Below, in pieces: positions 17,169 to 23,518 of a stretch of 64,000 nt of DNA (the first letter of the stretch is position 1; every line of letters starts with the position of its first letter). The translations under genes were made by a program, and so were the position numbers. The notes beneath the pieces were generated by a model that ran no database searches, was not told the origin of the DNA, and saw only the letters and a program-made list of their open reading frames with translations. The stretch is from Prevotella sp. AGR2160 (GTDB lineage: Bacteria; Bacteroidota; Bacteroidia; Bacteroidales; Bacteroidaceae). Location of the stretch: positions 16,472 through 80,471 of the forward strand of contig NZ_AUJK01000014.1 in assembly GCF_000424185.1 (NCBI RefSeq), in the 5' to 3' direction.

Positions 17169-17531
17169 ATGGCTTTATCCGAAAATCTGCCTGTCTTTAA
17201 GGCAACTTATGACTTGCTGCTGGACACCTACCGAAGGTTTCAGAATGTGCCGCGCAGCGTGAAGTTCACCATTGTGGAGAAAATCAGGGAAGAGCTGCTT
17301 GATGTCCTCGCCATCATCACCGCTGCCAACATCGACCGCGACAAGCAGTCGCAGCTGGAACGGGCCTGGTGGATGGTGCAGCGTATCAAGTTGCGTGTGC
17401 GCCTGCTCAGCGATCTGCATGCCGTGCCGCTGAAACTGTACGCTCAGCTCAGTATGTCGTTGGAGTCGATCTCCAAGCAACTGATGGCTTGGCGGAAGAG
17501 TAGTTTATCTAATCATCAACAGCATGTCTAA
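17169..17531 (+). CDS. avd: Avd-like four-helix-bundle DGR accessory protein
   Basis: A 120-aa protein with the typical accessory variability determinant pattern: ENLPVFKATYDLLLDTYRRF (helix 1), PRSVKFTIVEKIREELLDVL (helix 2), a Lys/Arg-rich helix 3 (MVQRIKLRVRLLSDL), and LSMSLESISKQLMAWRKS (helix 4). Avd proteins form pentameric barrels that bind the DGR RNA and the reverse transcriptase and are required for mutagenic cDNA synthesis. It starts 67 bp after the target gene and overlaps the following gene by 8 bp. Length is normal for the family. Confidence 0.93.
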   Translation: MALSENLPVFKATYDLLLDTYRRFQNVPRSVKFTIVEKIREELLDVLAIITAANIDRDKQSQLERAWWMVQRIKLRVRLLSDLHAVPLKLYAQLSMSLESISKQLMAWRKSSLSNHQQHV

Positions 17532-18024
17532 ACTGCAAAGCTATTACGAGGAAGAGCAGAACAATACCGACCGCATCATCCTGTGGAAAGACGGTATGTT
17601 TTGGCGTGCCTATGAGCACTCGGCCTGGCATTTCTCGAGGGAGGTGCATGTCTTCAACACGATCAAGAAAAGCTATAAGACGCTCGATGGAAAGTGGCTG
17701 GTATTCATTGGCATTCATAAGAATGAGTTGACGAAATACACTGAGAAGTTGAAAGTGGTGACCCAGGACGCCGATCACTATGTCTTTGAGGCGTTGAAAC
17801 CTTTCGATGCCGATGACTTTGAGGAATGGAAGGAACTGCTGCCCGAGGGATCGTCGAAAGCGCCGGGTGGAACGGTTCTCAGTGATAATGACCGGGAAGT
17901 GCTGCGGCGCCTGCGGAACTATGTCGTGGTCAATCACTCGCCGCTTGAAGCTATGTCGTTTCTCTCATCCTTGCAGGAAGCACTGATCAAAGACAAGAAG
18001 AAAGATAAAGACAAGGAATCATAA
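17524..18024 (+). CDS. MutS-domain-I-like DGR accessory protein
   Basis: A 166-aa protein starting inside the avd stop region (8-bp overlap), so translation is coupled with avd. The N-terminal 95 residues follow the pattern of the MutS mismatch-recognition domain I: YYEEEQNNTDRIILWKDGMF (compare MutS Y.e.K...PD.illFr.GdFYE), then AWHFSREV, and WLVFIGIHKNELTKYTEKL where MutS has the m.GiP...l..Yl.kL segment. The F-x-E mismatch motif of true MutS is not kept (here GMFWRAYE). The C-terminus has a helical segment (DREVLRRLRNYVVVNHSPLE) and a Lys-rich tail. MutS-like proteins are known as one accessory class of DGRs. Its role is unproven; binding of cDNA/VR heteroduplexes is a reasonable guess. 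The MutS resemblance is my own pattern reading. Confidence 0.65.
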   Translation: MSKLQSYYEEEQNNTDRIILWKDGMFWRAYEHSAWHFSREVHVFNTIKKSYKTLDGKWLVFIGIHKNELTKYTEKLKVVTQDADHYVFEALKPFDADDFEEWKELLPEGSSKAPGGTVLSDNDREVLRRLRNYVVVNHSPLEAMSFLSSLQEALIKDKKKDKDKES

Positions 18025-18387
18025 ATAGAAACAACAGGAAGCACCCGGAGGACTGCCGGAGTGTCGTCGACTACGGTTGACGGCAGTGTGCTATAGTCAA
18101 TTCAGTAACCCACCGGTGGCGTAAAAGTTACGCTGCTGCCATCTGGAAAGGGTGGCGGCACGTGTTGCCATCGGTAGCAAGCCCAAAGGGGCAGCCCGAT
18201 GAGGGTTGGCGTGTGCTCGCCGGCAGGGACGGCTTAGCCTGTTGGCAGTACGCCTCCTCTCAGGGGTGAATGATTACGGAGCGGTTACCCCGCTGACCAC
18301 GGCCCCGTGGGGAAGAGCCCCCGGGGAGGAAAGTGGGTATGGGCGTAAGATCGTCCGGGGCGTAGAGTTGAGCAAAAGACTTTCGCC
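18025..18387 (+). ncRNA. Structured leader of the DGR template RNA
   Basis: A 363-nt non-coding stretch between the MutS-like gene and the TR, rich in potential stems. Seen directly: ACTGCCG/CGGCAGT enclosing 18052-18087; the palindrome CCACCGGTGG near 18110-18119; GCGTAA-AAG-TTACGC at 18119-18133, extendable by G-U pairs; and GC-rich stems around 18296-18335. In studied DGRs the template RNA extends beyond the TR and is bound by Avd and RT. A 62-codon open frame here (18206-18394) has no family features and runs into the TR, so I treat it as chance. Confidence 0.6.
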
Positions 18388-18523
18388 AACGTGAACGGCA
18401 ACTATTGGTCCGCCGGGGCCTCTTCGGCTGTGAACGCGCGTAACTTGAACTTCAATTCGGGCAACGTGAACCCGCAGAACGAGAACTACCGGGCTTATGG
18501 CTTAACGTGTCGTCCGGTCTCAG
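18388..18523 (+). repeat. DGR template repeat (TR)
   Basis: A 136-bp invariant donor copy containing 30 adenines, placed mostly in AAC/AAT codons when read in the VR frame (11 AAY codons). AAC is the best template for adenine mutagenesis because all NNC outcomes are sense codons. It lies 53 nt before the RT gene. Sequence shared with the VR stops at CTCAG; the next bases (CATTAAC) differ from the VR flank. Confidence 0.96.
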
Positions 18524-18576
18524 CATTAACTAAAGGTTCTCCGGGATAGCTTCCTTCTTTTTTATCATATTGGAGT

Positions 18577-19743
18577 ATGCATATTTCTGATGAGCAATTG
18601 CTCTACGACCTCTTTCAGGCTTATCATGATGCCCGGAAGCACAAACGGAATACCAACAGTCAGCTCCGTTTTGAACTGAACCTGGAGAAAAACCTTTATG
18701 ACCTGTATGAGGACATCCGTCAGCGCCGCTATTTCCCCGGCCACTCCATGTGTTTCATTCAGGAGAAGCCCGTGAAACGGGAGATCTTCGCCTCACCGTT
18801 TCGTGACCGTGTGGTCCACCATCTGCTGTTCAACTATATTGAGCCGCATTTCGAGCGCCTCTTCATTTTTGACAGCTATTCCTGCCGCAAAGGGAAGGGA
18901 ACCTTGCGTGCTGAGTGGCGGCTGGATCATCATATCCGCTGCTGTTCCCGTAACTACAGCCGTCTGTGCTATGTGTTGCAACTCGACATCAAGGGCTACT
19001 TCATGAATATTGACAAGCAGGTGCTCTATAAGCTCATCAGGGACAGAGTGGAGCGGTGGCGTGATCGTCTGGATGTGGAACTGTGCGATTATCTGATTCG
19101 TTGTGTACTCTTCCGGGACCCTACTGAAGGGGCGGTCATCATGGGAAAACGGAGCGATTGGGAAGGTCTGCCGGCTTCCAAGAGTCTCTTCCATCGCCAT
19201 GGAATCACGGGATTGCCCATTGGCGACCTGACGAGTCAACTGTTCTCTAATATCTTTCTCAATGAACTGGACCAATTTTGTAAGCGCACTTTACATTGCC
19301 ACTATTATGGCCGTTATGTCGACGACTTCTACATCGTTGATCGTGATGCCGCCCGTCTGAAAGCGATGGTGCCGCGGATCAGTGACTTCCTCGTTTCCCA
19401 TCTCCATGCTCAGCTGCATCCGGACAAAATACGCTTGACACCTTCCGATCATGGTGTTGCCTTTATGAGTGGCTATCACGTCCCGCCCTTGATAACGTCT
19501 GCTGTTCACCTTCCCGCCGGTATCATCCCCGGCCGCCGCTTATGGCATAACTATCTCCATGAGCTCCATGGCCAGCATCGACCCGCCAGCCTCTCCTCCT
19601 ATCATGGCTTCATGGGTCATTACCTTCTGATCTCTCGAGCAGCGCGAGAAGTTGGAATGCCGTTGCTTCGCAAATGGATAATGGATAACGGAGAATGGAT
19701 AATGATGGCAGTCCGTGAAAGTCCGTGTCTTCCGTTGCGATGA
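18577..19743 (+). CDS. DGR reverse transcriptase
   Basis: A 388-aa group-II-intron-like/DGR-type reverse transcriptase. RT motifs in order: EKPVKREIFASPFRDRVVHH (motif 1), FIFDSYSCRKGKGT (motif 2), YVLQLDIKGYFMNID with catalytic Asp137 (motif 3), GLPIGDLTSQLFSN with G-x-x-x-SQ at residues 216-221 (DGR RTs carry SQ where most bacterial RTs carry SP), and GRYVDDFYIV with YVDD at 247-250 (motif 5). The thumb region follows (LHPDKIRLTPSDHGVAFMSG). The start ATG at 18577 is 53 nt after the TR. The last 22 residues come from a repetitive ATGGATAATGG-type stretch and are probably not part of the ancestral fold. No endonuclease or maturase domain, as expected for DGRs. It copies TR RNA into A-mutagenised cDNA. 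Confidence 0.96.
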   Translation: MHISDEQLLYDLFQAYHDARKHKRNTNSQLRFELNLEKNLYDLYEDIRQRRYFPGHSMCFIQEKPVKREIFASPFRDRVVHHLLFNYIEPHFERLFIFDSYSCRKGKGTLRAEWRLDHHIRCCSRNYSRLCYVLQLDIKGYFMNIDKQVLYKLIRDRVERWRDRLDVELCDYLIRCVLFRDPTEGAVIMGKRSDWEGLPASKSLFHRHGITGLPIGDLTSQLFSNIFLNELDQFCKRTLHCHYYGRYVDDFYIVDRDAARLKAMVPRISDFLVSHLHAQLHPDKIRLTPSDHGVAFMSGYHVPPLITSAVHLPAGIIPGRRLWHNYLHELHGQHRPASLSSYHGFMGHYLLISRAAREVGMPLLRKWIMDNGEWIMMAVRESPCLPLR

Positions 19744-19752
19744 TTCCCAAGG

Positions 19753-19893
19753 GTTGGCCCTCTCCGAGGACCGTGTGGCTGCGCGGGATACGAATAACCC
19801 CAGGCGCACGGGCCGGTGATGTCCGTCGCTGACGCTCCGTCCATCACCGTCCCGTGTGCCTGGGGCTAATCATGTTGGCCCTCTTCGAGGACC
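19753..19893. repeat. 24-bp inverted repeat bracketed by a 20-bp direct repeat, 3' edge of the DGR
   Basis: Arms 19798-19821 and 19842-19865 (starting CCCCAGGCGCACGGG and ending CCCGTGTGCCTGGGG) pair at 22 of 24 positions around a 20-nt loop. The unit is bracketed by a near-perfect direct repeat beginning GTTGGCCCTCT (19753-19772 and 19874-19893, one mismatch). It looks like a REP/MITE-like element or a strong terminator after the RT gene. No ORF is present. Confidence 0.6.
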
Positions 19894-19962
19894 TCATTGC
19901 CGCAGCCTTTCGTCTCATTGCCGCAGCCTTTCGTCTCATTGCCGCAGCCTTTCGCCTCATTG
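19893..19962. repeat. 21-bp tandem repeat, 3.3 copies
   Basis: Unit CTCATTGCCGCAGCCTTTCG plus one base, starting at 19893, 19914 and 19935, with a partial fourth copy at 19956-19962. It lies in the non-coding interval after the RT gene. Not a CRISPR: there are no spacers. Confidence 0.85.
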
Positions 19963-19981
19963 TGTTTTAAGTCCATTTGGC

Positions 19982-20006
19982 GGAACATGATGAATCATGT
20001 CCCTAC
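19982..20006. repeat. Interspersed palindromic repeat, copy 1
   Basis: GGAACATGATGAATCATGTCCCTAC type unit (palindromic core ACATGATNNATCATGT followed by CCCTAC). Related copies occur at 35707, 47627-47675 (two) and 53201. Confidence 0.8.
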
Positions 20007-20071
20007 AAATTCCCTGGCGTGGCCACAACATGGTGGCCACCTACCCATTGGCAGCTTGATGAAGCAGGCCA

Positions 20072-20503
20072 CTACTTGACGACCCATTTATGGCCGTTGC
20101 GGATATAGATGCCACGGGGGAGATGAGGCGTGGTGACGCGGCGGCCCTGGAGATCGTAGACGGCGGTGGAAGCACGGGGGATGAGGACCGGACGGTTGGC
20201 GGCCAGAGAGGCGTCACTGAGGCGGAAAGCATTCCATTCGTAGGTCATCATATAGCCCACGCGTGAGGACACGCCGCAGGAGCCACCGGTCTGGTTGAAG
20301 ATCGGCGGGAACCATTTCGCCGTGGCATTGTTGACATGGGAGGGGAGTGTGGTTGCCGTTGCCGCCGTCATCAGTCGGCTGTCTGCCGCCGGTGCCGGGG
20401 TATAGTCACGATAGACGGAGCGGTCCACGGGGACCGGCGTCTCCTGGGCGTGCGCCACCGTTGCGCAACAGGTCAGGAGTGCGAGAAGAAACGATCTGTT
20501 CAT
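20072..20503 (-). pseudogene. C1-family cysteine protease with most of the catalytic domain deleted
   Basis: A 143-aa frame from the ATG at 20503, preceded by a promoter box on the same strand. It has a signal peptide (TCCATVAHAQ), a short pro-region and the start of a papain-like domain: WFPPIFNQTGGSCGVSSR contains the oxyanion Gln and the catalytic Cys, followed by VGYMMTYEWNAFR. The sequence then jumps directly to a C-terminal secretion-tail motif, STAVYDLQGRRV and LPRGIYIRNGHKWVVK. The regions bearing the catalytic His and Asn are absent; family members of this type are several hundred residues long. I infer an in-frame internal deletion, so no proteolysis is expected. An alternative is an assembly collapse. 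Confidence 0.65.
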
Positions 20504-20604
20504 GAGCTTTGTGAGCATGTGTAGGGAAGATACTGATCTGTAATTGATATTTATACCTCTGAGTATGTAAACCTTAAAATATTGCAATTATTCCAATTCT
20601 GCTG

Positions 20605-20612
20605 CAAAGGTA
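20605..20612 (-). promoter_or_regulatory. -7 box of the truncated protease gene
   Basis: On the minus strand this reads TACCTTTG (TAnnTTTG), about 100 nt before the ATG at 20503. Confidence 0.5.
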
Positions 20613-21190
20613 CAAATAATATTTGGTATGATAGCTGTTCACACCTTTTCCCCTAAGGTGGAAGTTTCTCCGCCAACTGACTGTTTTTTGCACGCTGTTT
20701 TTGTCAGGGAAAATCTTCGTTCTAGCGCGGAAGAGGCTGTAAATGGGATTTTGAAGGGCTAAATGACGTAGAAAATTTTGTAAACATCGTGTTTATGAAA
20801 TTCTCTACGAAAGATACGATCGTAAACAGCGTGTCTACGACTCACAAATAGCGTCCGGAAAACGTATAATTATAGATCTACGCATCGAAAATGATATGTT
20901 TATGCGTGTATTTATGCAAGAAAGAGAGGCGTAGAAATGGCAGGATTTTGTATCTGTCTGATAATCAAATTATTAATAAAAATCGCTGAGATTCCCGAAT
21001 TTGCGGACGATCCTGCGTTTGCTGGATTCTGTGAGCAAAATGAACCCTGTTAAACGGGCAAAAAAGAGGTAGTGAACTGTTTGACTGATTGATTTCTGAT
21101 GCAAAGTTACGCAGAATTGCTGAATGGTGAAATCGCCACTGCGTGGTATTTTGATTCGCATGAAATAGGGATAAAATATACCAAAGGTAT
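20613..21190. other. Gene-free AT-rich interval
   Basis: No convincing ORF or RNA gene. It contains the inverted repeat at 20767-20809 and several further CGTAG/CTACG and CGTAAACA fragments up to about 20940. Short minus-strand frames near 20965-21264 have no family features. Confidence 0.5.
20767..20809. repeat. Degenerate CGTAG...GTAAACA inverted repeat
   Basis: Arms 20767-20786 (CGTAGAAAATTTTGTAAACA) and 20790-20809 pair at 17 of 20 positions. A perfect relative lies at 56603-56649. Confidence 0.6.
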
Positions 21191-21212
21191 GTGATATTTG
21201 GTGGAAAAGTTG

Positions 21213-21220
21213 TACATTTG
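21213..21220 (+). promoter_or_regulatory. -7 box of trmO
   Basis: TACATTTG fits TAnnTTTG, 21 nt before the ATG at 21242. Confidence 0.5.
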
Positions 21221-21241
21221 CAGGAAAAATACAGGAAATTC

Positions 21242-21997
21242 ATGGAAATAGAACCCGTAGCCATTTTTCATTCCCCTTTCGCGAGTAAGTTCGGCATTCC
21301 CAAACAGTCGGGAATCGTCGAGGCGTTGCACGGCACGATCGTCCTCGAGCCCGCCTTCCGCAGTGCGGATGCCCTGCGGGGCATTGAGGGCTTTGATTAT
21401 CTCTGGCTTCTCTGGGGGTTCTCGGCCAACAAACACGCGGCGACCTCGCTGATGGTGCGGCCGCCGCGCCTCGGTGGCAACACGCGCGTCGGTGTCTTTG
21501 CCTCCCGCAGTCCCTTCCGGCCCAACGGGCTCGGCCTGTCGTCGGTTCGCATCGAACGGGTGGAGTGGGAGAGTGCCCATGGTCCCGTGATCCATGTTCT
21601 TGGAGCTGATCTCATGGATGGTACGCCGATCTATGATATCAAGCCTTACGTCACCTATGCCGACTGCCATCAGGGTGCCCGTTCGGGTTTCGTCGACCGT
21701 CATCAGTGGCAACGGCTGCAGGTCGTCATTCCTGAGGAGATCCGACGGCAGCTCGTCGCCAAAGGCTGGGATGACGCCTTGCTGCAGTCGTTGGAGGCCG
21801 TCCTCGCCGAGGATCCCCGTCCGCAGTACCAGCATGATCCCGAGAAGGTCTACGGCATGCCGTTCGGAGGCGTGGACGTGAAGTTTAGCGTCAAGGAGGA
21901 GGAGCTCCGCGTCATAGGGATCGGGGATACATCTGCGCTTCCTTGCGCTTGCAAAGCGCAAGCACGGGACGGCAGGCACTTAACGGCAGGCACTTGA
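21242..21997 (+). CDS. trmO: tRNA (N6-threonylcarbamoyladenosine(37)-N6)-methyltransferase TrmO
   Basis: A 251-aa protein. Starting at the ATG at 21242 gives MEIEPVAIFHSPFASKFGIP, the usual TrmO N-terminus, while upstream codons overlap the promoter. Family motifs: GFDYLWLLWGF, VGVFASRSPFRPNGLGLSSV (the SPxRPNxLGLS signature) and ADLMDGTPIYDIKPYV. TrmO uses S-adenosylmethionine to methylate t6A at position 37 of tRNAs reading ACN codons. The C-terminal domain (VYGMPFGGVDVKFSV) is normal; the last ~15 residues run into a short tandem repeat and are probably not essential. Single gene with its own promoter, convergent with the next gene. Confidence 0.92.
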   Translation: MEIEPVAIFHSPFASKFGIPKQSGIVEALHGTIVLEPAFRSADALRGIEGFDYLWLLWGFSANKHAATSLMVRPPRLGGNTRVGVFASRSPFRPNGLGLSSVRIERVEWESAHGPVIHVLGADLMDGTPIYDIKPYVTYADCHQGARSGFVDRHQWQRLQVVIPEEIRRQLVAKGWDDALLQSLEAVLAEDPRPQYQHDPEKVYGMPFGGVDVKFSVKEEELRVIGIGDTSALPCACKAQARDGRHLTAGT

Positions 21998-22010
21998 CGG
22001 CAGGCCATTA
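21969..22010. repeat. 14-bp tandem repeat (3 copies) at convergent gene ends
   Basis: Units at 21969, 21983 and 21997 (ACGGCAGGCACTTA, ACGGCAGGCACTTG, ACGGCAGGCCATTA). They contain the stop codon of trmO and reach the stop of the convergent gene at 22008. Confidence 0.8.
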
Positions 22011-23126
22011 ACCGATCACGAGGGTTCTGAAATAATCTTTCAGAAAGCCTTTGTAGCGGTCCTGGCTGTCGGCACAGAGGATGATGACCCGGCGGCCGTC
22101 GGGGAGACGGGGACCCTCGCACATCCCTTCGTAGTTGGCGAGGTTCATTTCCAGTAGATTCATGTGCGTACGCCAGCCGGCAACAAACTGCTTACCTTGG
22201 TAGCCGGGGAAGATACGGAAGACCTTGTTCATCACCCAACTGCCGATCTTCGCCTTCGCCACGAAGAACTCGCGCTCCAGGGCCAGCAGACTGCCGTCGC
22301 CGAGACTCAGCAGTTCGGAGACACCATGGGCATAGTCGCCACTGATATCCTTCGGATCGGCCAAGGGGGCGTCAAGGAGATAAGTGTATTCGTGCGTGAG
22401 CATGAGGTCGCCGTCCAACTGCAGCAGGCGCAGCATGAGTCCGTTGTCGCCTTTCAATGGGCCTTCGTTGATGGTGAAGATACTCTGTCGGGCCGGATCA
22501 TAGCAGAGGCTCTCGATCTGCAGGTTATGCACGCCACGGTCGTGATACATCTCGATCTGTGTACGGCGGATGAGACTATCGGTGGCCTGGTCGTACTCCT
22601 CAATATAGGAGCCTTCCTCGTCACCGATATAAATATGTTTGTTGTTCGGATTAAACGCTACGGCCTCCTCATCCTCGTTCTTCCCGGGCAGACGCGTATA
22701 GCCGCAGTTGCGGATATTCGTGATCTTCCCTTTTTTATTGATATCGATGTTGAAGACATAATAGCCCTTCTCGTTATTGTCCATCTTATCGGAGACCACA
22801 GCGTAGTAGTTGCCGAAGAGATGCGTGATGCCACTGTAGTTGCCTTTCGGAATATGATCGTCGAAATTCACTTGTGGCAATACTTTCACACGGGAAGAGA
22901 TATCATCGGGCACCCGACGGCCCCAGTAGAGTGTTCCTTCTTTCAGATAACCTTTCGCCTCGTCGGTAGGAATAGAGAGATTCTGTGACGGCTGTTCGAT
23001 GGTGGACAGAGAATCAGCATCCCCTTGACGGCCTGGAAGACCACCATGGGTGTCGGGCGTCGTATTGACATTGACGGCCAACAGGAGAGGGATGAAGCAA
23101 ATCAATCTGTTCAACATCATTCGCAT
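22008..23126 (-). CDS. Secreted phytase-like esterase/beta-propeller protein
   Basis: A 372-aa protein from the ATG at 23126, which begins a signal peptide (LICFIPLLLAVNVN). The longer frame upstream is excluded because it reads through the tRNA-Phe gene. Residues about 70-370 resemble the esterase-like domain of the phytase family, a beta-propeller-type fold: GNYSGITHLFGNYYAVVSDK, DEEAVAFNPNNKHIYIGDEE, IESLCYDPARQSIFTINEGP, LLSLGDGSLLALEREF, NYEGMCEGPRLPDGRRVIIL. Characterised members are phosphoesterases, but the substrate here is unknown. Exported to the periplasm or surface. It could share a promoter with the tRNA upstream, but a terminator lies between them. Confidence 0.65.
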   Translation of the reverse strand: MRMMLNRLICFIPLLLAVNVNTTPDTHGGLPGRQGDADSLSTIEQPSQNLSIPTDEAKGYLKEGTLYWGRRVPDDISSRVKVLPQVNFDDHIPKGNYSGITHLFGNYYAVVSDKMDNNEKGYYVFNIDINKKGKITNIRNCGYTRLPGKNEDEEAVAFNPNNKHIYIGDEEGSYIEEYDQATDSLIRRTQIEMYHDRGVHNLQIESLCYDPARQSIFTINEGPLKGDNGLMLRLLQLDGDLMLTHEYTYLLDAPLADPKDISGDYAHGVSELLSLGDGSLLALEREFFVAKAKIGSWVMNKVFRIFPGYQGKQFVAGWRTHMNLLEMNLANYEGMCEGPRLPDGRRVIILCADSQDRYKGFLKDYFRTLVIG

Positions 23127-23164
23127 GCATTTTAATTTTTGTCGATTTCGTTCCTGAAAACTAA

Positions 23165-23196
23165 TAAAAAAAAGGCGGCCACTCTCGTGAACCGCC
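23165..23196 (-). terminator. Terminator of tRNA-Phe
   Basis: Read on the minus strand: GGCGG, an inner CAC-GAGA-GTG hairpin, CCGCC, then eight T. Stem bases are 23192-23196 and 23174-23178. Confidence 0.75.
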
Positions 23197-23212
23197 AAAA
23201 TGAAAGGAGGAG

Positions 23213-23285
23213 TGGTACCTCTTGGAGTTGAACCAAGGACACATGGATTTTCAGTCCATTGCTCTACCACCTGAGCTAAGGCACC
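23213..23285 (-). tRNA. tRNA-Phe (GAA)
   Basis: A 73-nt cloverleaf on the minus strand: acceptor GGTGCCT/AGGTACC (one G-U pair), D arm GCTC...GAGC, anticodon stem ATGGA/TCCAT with loop CTGAAAA (anticodon GAA), T arm CTTGG-TTCAACT-CCAAG and discriminator A. CCA is not encoded. Confidence 0.97.
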
Positions 23286-23400
23286 GTGTTGTTTTGTTTT
23301 GCGAGTGCAAAGGTACAAACAATTTGCGGACTGACAAAATATTTCTGCGAAAAAGTTTATACGTTTAACTTTTGTTAAGAACTTTGGACTTTTTCCTTAT

Positions 23401-23508
23401 GCAGGGGCCGACCCTTGTGGCGGCCCGTCGGCGGTTACGCCGAATCAGGAGCATTTGCCTTCTAGAATGCCGTTCCGGCATCGGGCCGCCACAAGGGACG
23501 GCCCCTGC
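23401..23508. repeat. Long-arm inverted repeat (27-bp arms) between thiL and tRNA-Phe
   Basis: Arms 23401-23427 (GCAGGGGCCGACCCTTGTGG...) and 23482-23508 (...CCACAAGGGACGGCCCCTGC) pair at 26 of 27 positions, enclosing 54 bp. It resembles a REP/MITE-like intergenic element. No ORF. It could also end thiL transcription. Confidence 0.75.
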
Positions 23509-23518
23509 AGAGGATTAT

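Larger units (their letters stand above)
16961..19743 (+). mobile_element. Complete diversity-generating retroelement (VR-avd-MutS-like-RNA-TR-RT)
   Basis: All core parts are present in canonical order on one strand: variable gene with terminal VR, avd, accessory gene, structured RNA, TR, RT. The A-only differences between TR and VR show mutagenic retrohoming has occurred. There are no phage, integrase or transposase genes beside it, so it appears as a chromosomal, cellular DGR attached to a surface operon. Confidence 0.95.

Noticed and set aside
18206..18394. 62-codon ORF upstream of the TR
   Set aside because: It overlaps the structured DGR RNA and the first bases of the TR, has Arg/Gly/Pro-rich composition without any family motif, and is best explained by GC-rich RNA stems.
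19893..19962. CRISPR-like array
   Set aside because: The 21-bp units are directly adjacent with no spacers and no cas genes are present.
23127..23318. N-terminal extension of the phytase-like gene
   Set aside because: This frame is a translation of tRNA-Phe and its terminator and starts with TTG; the signal peptide begins at 23126.
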